Below, one piece after another: positions 49,241 to 60,500 of a stretch of DNA of 64,000 bases (its first letter is position 1; each line of letters starts with the position of its first letter). The notes beneath the pieces were generated by a model. It saw only the letters and a list, made by a program, of their open reading frames with translations. It had not been told where the DNA came from and searched no databases. Location of the stretch: contig CM041084.1 in NCBI GenBank assembly GCA_023079485.1, positions 119,272,467 to 119,336,466 of the forward strand, written 5' to 3'. A program made the position numbers and the translations under genes. Source of the stretch: Archilochus colubris. Taxonomy: Eukaryota; Chordata; Aves; Apodiformes; Trochilidae.

Positions 49241-51010
49241 GCTTGATAGAAGTTAATACAGAAACCAAGTGTTGTGTATTTTTAATGGTTGTATCTCTAG
49301 TCAGACTAAGCTTTTTATCATTTTACTTCCTCCTATATTATCTATTCTAATTGATTTGCTTTACTTTGAAATTTTGGTCATGCCTGTCAATGTTATACCC
49401 AAATATATGTTTGTATAAGTATTGCCAATTTTACAAACTGATTCCTTGTCTTTTTTCAGTTCAAAATGTGATCTTCCATGTAATTTTATAAGTAGTAAAG
49501 GTTCTGGAGCTTTCTTTTTAAAGAATTAAGCTTAAATTCTGTGTAGAAAGTTGTGTTGAACATACCATATATTGGCATAATGACACTTTTTATCTCACAG
49601 AAGAGATGGAAAACATGGAAAGTAACAGTATGATGGTAGCTCTTAGCATCTCTTTATTATCTTATGCCACCTACCTTGTCATGAGAAGTGGCTTATAGGT
49701 GAGAAGGGCAGGGAAAGCTTAAAAATGCATGGCCAAAGTGGGGCTCAGCAAGAAGTCTGTACTGACACTGACAGCATAGCTCATGAGCCTTGTTTCATTT
49801 TCGTTTTCCACTGTCTCTGTCTGCAGTGACAGCAAGCAAAGCTTGCTTGATGGGGGTAACCAACTATCAAGGTGTTAGTTGGTCACTATGTCCTGCTCTG
49901 TAAAAGGTGAATGATAGTACTACTCTCTCTTCATTCAGATTGTGTGGGAAAGGGTTTCACGACCTCAGAAACCCCATACTTTGCACTGTCCATCTAGTTA
50001 TTTGAACTAATACATCACAGCATTCTATTTAAAGTGAAATCTCTTCAATACAACTGTTTTCTGTACCTTTACCCTTGGATAAGGCTTTATTTTACAAGAA
50101 CACTACAAGGAAAGTATCTTTCCAAAATGGTCATAATAAAATAAAACTCTCTGAGCTGTTTTCCTGTCTACAAAGGAAGAGATATATACTTGAAGGCTGA
50201 AATGTTCAGGAAGTATTAAGATAATATCTCTGCCTTATTTATTTGGGGCCCGCTTCTGTTAAGATAAAACAGTAAAGTGCAGTTTCACAGGTTTGTTTCA
50301 CACTCTTACTGGGGACAGGACCTCAGTCAGATCATGTTCCTCATTCTTGCCACCAGACACTATGGTTTCTTTTTGCAGCTACTAGAAACAGCAGCAAGCA
50401 GAAGTCTTTAGGTTCCACAGAGATGTCTTGTGTCTTAATGGTAAATTTTGATAGCTTTAAGGTATTTCTTTTTAGGAAACATGAATTTTGGGATTTTCAT
50501 AAAATAAAAGGCTAAAATAAAAGTCCTTCAGCAAGGAATGCTGGAGCAGCTGTAAGCTGTACCATAGCAGGGATCTGACAAGTGAGGAAGTGCAGTATGC
50601 AGCCTCTTTAATGCTGTAACAATAATTCAAGATAAGTAACAAAACAAGGATTTGAGACAGCAGTCTTGCCAGTGCTCTAATATTGCAGGTTTCTATGTTA
50701 ATCATAGTACATGAGCAGTTTTAACTAGTAATAAGTAACTTCTTTAATACTAGCCAAAGCTTCAGTCACAAAGTCTTATTTAGGTTCATCTGTCATAAAG
50801 TTCACACTTTGTATCAGTGTCATGAAGTTCTGAGCAAGACTGCTGCCTTAACAACACAGACTGCTCATCTGTCTTTGAAGGTGGCTGAACATAAAAACTG
50901 CAGTGTGGAAGAATACTTATCCATTTGCAGTATAAGCACTTGTATAGCTGATATTGGGAAAGGACAAAGGATCTAAGCTGAAATGTGGGTTTAACTCCCA
51001 AACCTTCACT
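49241..51010. other. Spacer between convergent TERF1 and SBSPON
   Basis: About 1.8 kb with no gene recognised. Open frames on the minus strand (for example 50786-51019) have no recognisable domain and probably lie in or beyond the SBSPON 3' UTR. Overlapping 3' UTRs of the two genes are possible. Confidence 0.5.
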
Positions 51011-51016
51011 TTTATT
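51011..51016 (-). terminator. SBSPON: Candidate SBSPON polyadenylation signal
   Basis: On the minus strand this reads AATAAA, about 400 nt beyond the SBSPON stop. Sequence match only. Confidence 0.4.
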
Positions 51017-51417
51017 CACCCTTGCTATTTAATGGTGAGAATAACTGTTCTCAAACTTGAGGGAGGCTGTTTGTCTGGCTTACTACTGAGGAGAAGCAGA
51101 GAAGCAGTGCCTGTAGTCAGGACTAACCAGTAAAGAACAAGAATTTAGTATAAGTACCTGCTGCAACTAGAAAGATTACCTCTTTAATAACAAAAGCAAA
51201 ACATGGAAACATGCTTCTAGTGTTCCAATACAAAGATAAATTTTGGCGTTTTGTAGTAAGGCAGAGAGAATTTCCCAAAAGGCTTCTTTCAAAGTTCTCA
51301 CTCCTTTAAAATATGTTTAGACTCCAGAAAATGCAGCAGAAATATGTGGGCTTCTTGGCATTGGTATTAATTTTCTTAATCTTTTTGTTGTTGCTATTTT
51401 TAAGGTCTTTTGAACTT

Positions 51418-51535
51418 TTATGTAAAAATAAAGCTATGCACAAGGGGACATGAACAGTGCTCCAGTTGCCGAATCTTCTTCCAGGTTCCTTGGCACTGAG
51501 AATTACCAACTGCTTCCCAGTGTAAGATTTTACCA
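51418..51535 (-). CDS. SBSPON: SBSPON exon 5 (C-terminus, stop)
   Basis: 118 nt. Starts after TTTCAG (minus), completes G227 and encodes [20 protein letters not shown] through [13 protein letters not shown], then TAA at 51420-51418. The human NQT glycosylation sequon just before LHW is replaced by GKI here. Confidence 0.95.
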
Positions 51536-54500
51536 CTGAAATGTGACAATAAATGAGGAATTAAAACGCTGAAAACTCTGTTTCACATTGCAAGGCTGTG
51601 TCATATAAGATGTGAAAATTAGATTTGCTTAATAATCTAAGACTTTAATTAGCTCATCTAGCTCTTAAAATGCTTTCTGGAGCAGGCATTATATTCCTAT
51701 CGTATACAGGATGGTGGACTGAGGAGCTTGTTGTACATGTATTAAGCACTATGAATATTAATAAATATATAGATCAAATTAAAATCTGTTCCAAATATGA
51801 AATCTCTACTTTCAAAACTACTGTTCCAGGAACCAGCTGTAGAGGTTTGAGAGGAGTACTGCTCCACCACTTTTAAACCTGAAGTCAGATTTGGACTGTG
51901 GCAGGAAGATACTATTTTTAAGTAAACGTCCCCATAGCTGTAAAAAGACTTAGCAATACAGAGGTTGCATCATCTCTTCACAATAGTAAATAAAACATTC
52001 AAAGCACTATTTCCCAATTTTACTTAGGTTTTACAAGTGATTTCTGTGAAAACTGAAAGGGTAACTCTGAGTTGTACAAGTTATGTGAGCCGTTTCATTT
52101 TTTAGGGTGTAATAATTCAGCTTTTAACAAGACCTGGAGAAGCCTTAACTTCTGTGCTGGGTTTTGCTACAGAAGAGACATCAGAAAAACCTCTTTCCTT
52201 ACCCATCTGCATTGTGGCCATCTCCAGAACAACGCTGTGTGCCAGCATTCATAGCTGGAGGCTGGCAGGCTACACACACAGTGTGTCCTTCCCGTAGGTA
52301 CTGCATCCATCGCGCGTAAGGCCGGTTCTCCAAAGCACAGTGGTGTGAAAGTGATTCTGTTTTAAATTCCACACAGTATCTGCTCAGAAGGAAAAGTACT
52401 AAGTTAGTTATGATAGCTAAAGCACAAGCTGGGTGTGCATCTTAAATTATAGAATCACAAAATCATAGAATCGGCTGGGTTGGAAGGGACCTGAGATCAT
52501 CAAGTCCAACCCTTGATCCACTACCACTGTAGTTACCAGACCATGGCACTGAGTGCCACATCCAGTCTCTTTTTAAATATCTCCAGGTACGGAGAATCCA
52601 CTACTTCCTTGGGCAGCCCATTCCAATGTCTGATCACCCTCTCCATGAAGAAATTCTTTCTAATATCTAACCTAAACCTCCCCTGGCACAACTTGAGACC
52701 GTGCCCTCTTGTCTTGCTGAGAGTTGCCTGGGAAAAGAGACTGACCTCCCCCCCTGGTTGTAGAGAGTGATGAGGTCTCCCCTGAGCCTCCTCTTCTCCA
52801 GGCTGAACACCCCCAGCTCCCTCAGCCTCTCCTCATAGGACTTGTGCTCGAGTCCCTTCAACAGCCTAGTTGCCCTCCTTTGGACCCGCTCTAGCACCTC
52901 AGTCTCCTTCCTGAACTGAGGGGCCCAGAACTGGACACAGTACTCAAGGTGTGGCCTCACCAGCACTGAGTAGAGGGGCAGAATCCCTTCCCTGGACCTG
53001 CTGGCCACACTATTATTCCTGATCCAGGCTAGGATGCCATTGGCCTTCTTGGCCACCTGGGCACACTGCTGGCTCATGTTCAGCTTCCTGGCAATCCAGA
53101 CTCCCAGGTCCCTTTCTGCCTGGCTGCTCTCAGCCACTCTTTGCCCAGCCTGGAGCTCCCCATGGGGTTGTTGTGGCCAAAGTGCATGACCTGGCACTTT
53201 AACATATCAGAGAAGTGGTGTTTTTGAAGTGCAAGTTTGACACCATTGCTAATATCTCTGAAACTGGCCCTAGCCCAAAAACATTACACAAACTCTTTCT
53301 CATTCCATGCCCCAGACCAGTGCTTCACGGGTAATCTCACTTTCTGGTTGTGTTCTGTATTCTTAAATTCTGATGAAAAACTGATTTCAGTAACAAAGAC
53401 TGAGAGAGTTGAGGTTGTCCAGCCTCGAGAAGACACCATGGAGCCCTTATAGCAGCCTTCCAGTACCTGAAGGGGCCTACTGAAAAGCTGGGGAGGGACT
53501 TCTCCCAAGAGCATGTAGTGACAGCCCAACAGGGCAATAGTTCTAAACAGAAAGATGTTAGATTTATACTGGTTATTAGGAAGAAATTCCTGTCAGAATG
53601 GTGAGATACTGGCATGTGTTTCTTAGAGAAGTGGATGGCCCCTCCTTTTAAGTTTTCAAGACCACATTGGATGGGGCTTTGAGCAACCTGGTCTAGTAGG
53701 AAATGTCCCTGCCCATGGCAGGAGGGTTTGAATGAGATGATCTTTAAGGTCCCTTCCAACACAAACCATTCTGTAATTCTAATTTTTCTCTTGTGCTGCT
53801 AAAAAAGAAAATGTAAGAGGCTTTAAGAATGCCCTGGGCCTTTATTGTTCTGGTGAAAGCAGCATAGGGCAAAGCATTATGAGCATTATAGACCCAGTAA
53901 TAGCCTAATTTAAACATCATAACCATCTCTACTGGTAACTAAACAAAATTTTTCACTGCTTGTGACAATCAATTTAAAAACAAAAGGTCTCTTGAGTCTG
54001 ATCACATTCAGCCTCTTGTTTGTTGTTTTTTTTTTTCAAAGACTTAATTTCTCAGACTTACAGATAAATTCAGCTTCGGTTTAGCATTATTTATTCTTTG
54101 GTTTCAAAAGCAGCTATCCCCACATTGCCATGACCCCAATGTCTAATTGCAGAACAATTAGCAAGTACTACAAAACAACATCCAGAACATGCAAATGAAC
54201 CGCAGGACTGAAAAACAGTACAAGCTGTAGCTTATTGTTTAATTATTGCAAATTTAATTACATTTTTCTCTGTAGCAAGCTATGTTCTATTGAACAAGAT
54301 GACCCACATGCATATGATAATCAGTTTACCCAGCTTCTTCTTTATCTGAAGGCCAGAGAGAAGGTGCTGCTCGTCGTTTTCTTTCTTTACCATATTCAGA
54401 GGTAGTTATGAAAGCAGGAACTGAGGAAGAAAACAGTTACAGTAAGGCAGCAAGACACATTTCATTTAACTGAGTGAATGAATCAGGAGCTTGTGAATGG

Positions 54501-57500
54501 TGATGCTGACTGGCTATTGAAAAAGTGATAAAATGTTGGCAATGCCAGACCTCAACCCTGTTCCTTACAGCTGAGCTCTCTCCTTACTCTGAATAAATAT
54601 ATCTTATCTAGAAATGCATGCCACCTAGTCCGTGAGGAAATAGGATGTGCTGGAATCCTACGAGGAGCTTTGCTTACTGTTTTGTACTGAATTTGTGTTC
54701 TGACTATGCACAGAGATAATTTGATACTGGGGAGCTTAAATCAACAAACCAAAGGCATGCAGGTAGCTTAGTTGTTTAGTTAATGAAATTTTAAAAAGCT
54801 TGAGCAGGGAAAAAGAAAAGAATGAAGAGCAATATAACAAGAGAAAGCAAGGTTTTAACTTGTGCTTTTAACCAACCAGCTGCTTTTTTCATTGCCGGCA
54901 GTAAAATTTATGAAAGCCCTGATGGGCACAATGAACAGATAAAGCAAAGAAATACCATGTTCCTGGCCGCAGTCCTCTCCCTGGTAAGTCAGGTATTCCA
55001 GGCATCCAGCTTTCTCCTCTAGAGCAGGACAAGGTTCCCCCCCGTTCTTAGGTTCCTGTTGTACGTAGCGCCTGCGGACCCGCAGGTTGGGTTGGCACTG
55101 CTCTGCACAGCCACTCCAGTGGCTCCACTCCCCAACGACGCATGGAAGAGCTGCAAAGCAGTATGAAAACTTCACTAGTGGTCAGGCCCTCTGTTTTATC
55201 TTCATTCCTCCCAGAAGCTTGAGTAGCAAGACTGTTTTTCCTACGTACTTCTTTTTATAGGCTTAATATGCTCTTTGAGGAGTTTACATCTTCAAACTCA
55301 ACATTCAAGCCTGCCTGCAGTGCTTGGGGCCTATTCCTTGTCCAGAAAGAAAGAGCTCCTCATGGAAACTTTTCACTACAGCTGTGGGGTTCTTCTGTAC
55401 CCCCTTTTGAAGCACACAGCATTAGCCCAAAAACAGACCAGCTCGTGACTTATCTAGACCAGTGAGTAGTCTGACCTACCTGGGCAGTTCCCAAGTCAAG
55501 TTTTCTTTAAAGGCTGGAACATAAAGTAGCAGAGTTCAGGAAGCCTTTCAGACCTCTTGATTCCCCTCACATTAATTTCTAGCCCCCTTTCCTCAACACT
55601 GAAGTAAGTTCCACTGCCACAGCTTTGCACAGGGCTTTCACCACAGTTCTCTCTGTAAAGACAATTCTTTGTAGAGAAACAAGATAAACCAGGTGCCTCG
55701 AGTTGCCAATGAGTGGGTGTGAGTCCACCTGTGCCTGGTTAGGACAGGCCCCCTATTACCAGGGGGCCAATAAAGGTGGGACACACACCCACAGAGGGAA
55801 GCTCACTCTTGCAAGAGGCAATGGAGAAGCCAGCAGCTTGTCGAGCCTCAGAAGCAAGAAAGGCTCCTCCTGCAACAATTCTTGGTGACAATTTTGGTTT
55901 TGTTTAGTCTCAAAACAATGAAGGGTCATGTGTAGAGTTGTTTCTGTGTCTCAATAGCTACTGATAGAAATAAAACATATAGATATTTCCATGTACCAAA
56001 CAAAATGTGTAAAAATGCAATTTAAAGGCCTTCTGCCCATTCCCAACTACAGAATAGTCCACTGAATATTTGACTTTTAGTTTTCATGGATCACAAACTT
56101 CCTCTGAACTTTAGCAAAATACTATGGAGAAAGTGCCATTATTCTGAAAATAAACTTTGAATCATAAGAAATTGCATTTCCCTCATGGAGAGCATTGATA
56201 CCACAGGTACTATATGCTTGCACCTTTGGTTTCTCGTAACCCAGCCTAATCCTCATAGGTACAAAAAACTTTTTTCTTTATCTGTTAAATTAACATAGGT
56301 GAAGGTCTCAGATAAATGTTTCAGATGAAGAAAGGAAGAAAAATGCTTTGTTTTGTATCCCATGGTATTTTTCTGGCAAACTGTTGAAAACTTTAGCCCA
56401 GTTGATGGCATTTTACACCTTTTTTTTTATTAATATACAGGTTCTTCAGAAAAAAACTAAAACATTAAGAATGAGCCTTTATTTCATGTTTGTCACTTTT
56501 TGTAACCTTTCCAGGAGAGAGGTAAATGATAGCCTAAACATTTATTGTCTTGAAACTCAGAAATGTTCAGATCTATTATATTTGCTATCCACTAGTCATT
56601 TCCTTACTTATTATATTCTCTGCAGTGCATCTAATAATGATGGCATGTTCCTTGTAGTTCTCATATTAACCATGATAACCATTTTTCCTGTCTATAATTG
56701 CCCCTTCTCTTGCATTTCTCATATTCTGACAAAGCAGTAGCTCTGCCTCAACCTTGCCAATGTAAGCATGGACAATATACCAGTTACCTTCTAGGTGTAT
56801 CCAAATAATCTGCTCTGAAATAAAAGGTTTTGTAGCCTGATTCCCAGAAAACAGAAACAGGTGATGGACACATTATTCCTGGGTAAGAAGCTACATAACA
56901 CACAAGTGTTCAATTTATTCGTCCATCAACACAGTACACAACAGGAGGAAACAACCATTTCACATCTTTCCATGAAACTGAGATGTCCTTAGCTTCATCT
57001 ACAGGAACACCAAGCCACAGGTTTTGAAAAATGTGTGGCCTAGCAATTTCACTTTTAGCAGTCAATATAATTAGTAGAGCTGTTCAAAACTACACTGAGC
57101 TGACCACTGAGAGGCTGGATGAGGATGGTGTCTGAGTTCTTACCAATGGAACAAACACAACCCCTCTAATGAGGAACTTCAGTATCAGCAGGCAGAACAG
57201 AAAAACAAACAGGTCAGAAAAATAGCTTGCACATAATCATCCATCAAGAGGAAGAATCCTCCAAGGATAAGGAATCGTTGCCCTACATGAGTAGTCCTCA
57301 ACCTGTGGCCTACCAGAACATTTAATTGGACCAGTGGTCCATTCACAGTAGCTTCTTGTCCTGGAGGGCACCTGTTGGGTGCTCTAGGTTGGGCAGCTGC
57401 ATCCCCCTAAACCACATTCCCTCTCATCAGTGTGTGTCTCAAGAGGTTGGCTGGGATATCTTAAATGGGTTTTGAACTGCTTTGGCTCAGATCTCTCATT

Positions 57501-60500
57501 ATCCAGCTAAATGAAGCTTTTTATTTTCCCATGGGTGTGGTTTCCTATTAGCTTGTAATGGAAGATATCACATGGTTTTGATTATTTTTTTTTGTTGTCT
57601 TATTTTCTGATTACAGTTTAAATCCCAGGGGAGCTTTATAGCTTAACCACTAGTTATGTACTTGTATCAGTGTTGAAGAAAAGTGATGGGACCAAATTAA
57701 TCTTTCAGAAAAATACCTTTTGCCCTCTGGGATTCTGCCAGTACAAGACATTGGGAAGAAAGAGTAAAATGTGACAACCTCTTTGGTGTTTGTTACTCTT
57801 CATAAAACACAGAAGTTGCTCGTTTTGCTCTATCACTACATCTCTAATGTTTTGGAGCACTGCAGACATCATAAAACAGATAAACTTTCTGACAGAAGCT
57901 ACCTGGCACATGTCCTTAGTGCACTATTACAATTCTCCTGCTTTCCTCTCACTGTGTGCTTGTTCTGACCAAACTTCCCCACTTTTGAGTGGCCCAGCAG
58001 CACCAGGCATATGAGTGGCCAAGGATGCCACATCCCTCACCCTAAGGAACTCTGCTGAAACAGAACCACAGAGCAGCCCTGGGCATTGGGCCACGGATTG
58101 TCCATCCTGCTTAACCATTAGCACTTTCCCACACAGCTTCTGGGTATGATTTGTAGAACAGCACTGAGAAATATGGAAAATCATACAGTTCCCTTTATCA
58201 CATACAGATACCTGACACAACACCACCAGGCATTGCCCTCAGGCACATGGAGGTACCCCAGGAGACAGGACACCATCCCTGTGGCTGTGAAGGCACCACT
58301 CTAATATGTTGCAGCACAACTCTCAGACATTTGTTTCAAGCATTTTGAACTAGAAAAAAAAAACCACAATGATAGTAAAAATGTCTTACCCCCCACCATG
58401 AGATAGCCAGGACAAGTGCTAAAGGTAGTATGGACATAACAATCTTTCCAGCCTGGCTGCAGGTCCAGAAAACAGTCCTTGGGCTCACACTGCTTAATAA
58501 TTCAGGCACAGATGTCAATGCCTGATCACACATCTTAGTTTCACCTGAAATACCCAAAGTGTCATCTAGTTCAAATTCCTTATCAGTTAACTCTCATCCA
58601 AGCTGGCTGTATGAATGACCTGCAGAAATAAGAATTTCCCCATAATTTAAATCTCCTGTTAGCACCTTGATATGCAGACAACATCAGGTCTAACAGAAAG
58701 CACACAGAAAGCTCCCCAAGGGAATGAATGAGCAGCTGCCTAACAGATAGAGAGATGATTTCACATCTTAGAATGTGAACCAAACTGACAGTTAAATATT
58801 GGTCATCCACAGAAAGACATGGTAATTTTATGGTCATCAAGACTTAGAACAAGAAGTATGAATTGCCTTAGTCATGTGGAATAATAAGAATATTGGGTTG
58901 CTAGAAAGGAATTTAGCCAGTGGGATAATAATGTCGCTCTTCCAGTCAATACCCAGCAACTATTAGGGGACAGTGCCTCAGTTTTGTGCTTCATTGGAAA
59001 GATGTCAAATTCCCCAGCAGGACAGAGGATGGTTCTTAGCGATGACATAGAGGGAATGGTGCCATCTCTTGAAACACAAAAAGAAATATCAGGACCCATA
59101 ACTATATTCATGGCCTCTATGTTGCTACTGATCCAGATTACTTAACACGATGATGGTAAAGGAGGATTCATTGAAACAATGAGAAGGTTACAAGCCAAAG
59201 GAACCTGAAGGACAGGATTTGTGCTCAAGTACCTAACAAAATGTGGAAGCTGAGGAGACACTTGGAAGTTCAAAAATACAGAGAAAAATTACATTGGTGA
59301 GCTGTGAAACACTGCTTGAGTGGTCAGAACTTTTTTTTTTTTCCAATTTACAGCATTTTGAATCATAGATATTTTTGAGGTTTTTTATTTCATTTTTTCC
59401 CATCCTTGAAAAGAGAATTACAGTATCTTCACTGAATAACTGTGCAATGGATGTTGTAATGTGTAAAGGACCTTCAGATATCCTTCGAGTAAACACTTCC
59501 ATTCAAATGGCAGTCATTCCTTTTTCAAGGATTTCTCATTGTACAGTAGTTTCTATTTAAAATGCTCTCTATGTATACTCTTTCTTCATAATTAGAGCTA
59601 TATGGAAATTTATTTTAAAACTGTAAGGCATTTTATTTAAAAACTCTTGGACCTAGCCATCTATTTAAAAAGTACCAGACCTACTACAATGTTTAGGTAA
59701 GACAGAACTCAACCATGATACTGGCAGCTTTAGGACACCCATCATTTGAGTGGTTTCTGTTATTCTGGAGTATTGGTTTTGTATTATTCCTAACACATTT
59801 CTTGATTAAATATACCTAATATTGAGGTAATTTACACCCTCCCCAAATACTTTGGCCTGTTAAATACTTGCAAAAGAATGAGATGTCATTTCAGTTGGTG
59901 ATGAAACAATGAGCAGCAAACGGAATAACAAAAAAGCTGTAGCACAAGAACCATTGGTTGCCCTTCTTCACATATCTGTTTTAAATCTTTGAACACAACT
60001 TCAGAAGAATATTTTAGAGTAAACTATGCAATAAATAAATTAAATAATTAGTGTCATTAAACACATGGACGGAATTTAGAAAAACTCAGTGGTGAGACCT
60101 CAACATCCAACGGGAACAAAAACAGCTTTAAAATTTCCAGCCATTCTTGCCTAAGTTGATACAATCTCCCACTGAAACTATTTGGAATTTCTGTCTATGC
60201 AAAACACAGCTTACTGGCTGCTTGCAAGAGAAAGTACATATGACCATTTGCTTCCAAGAGAATGACTTCTTGTGATCAGTTTTGTAGTTTTTGCATGTGT
60301 GAGTTACAGGACCACCTTGCCAGGCTGCCAAAGTGCTGTCCCCCCGTGCTACACCCATGTAACACCTCCCACTCCCTTTGCTTACACTACTACTGGTGCT
60401 TGCACAGCCTGGCAGAGAAGTGGTGCAGGGAGTCAAACCAGGTGAAATGGGCAAGACAGAAAACAGAAATAGATATTAGCTCCCTGACCTGGGCCACCTG

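Larger units (their letters stand above)
52380..54329 (-). other. SBSPON: SBSPON intron 3
   Basis: A 1.95 kb intron largely filled by two CR1 fragments in opposite orientations (52448-53205 and 53395-53780). Confidence 0.9.
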
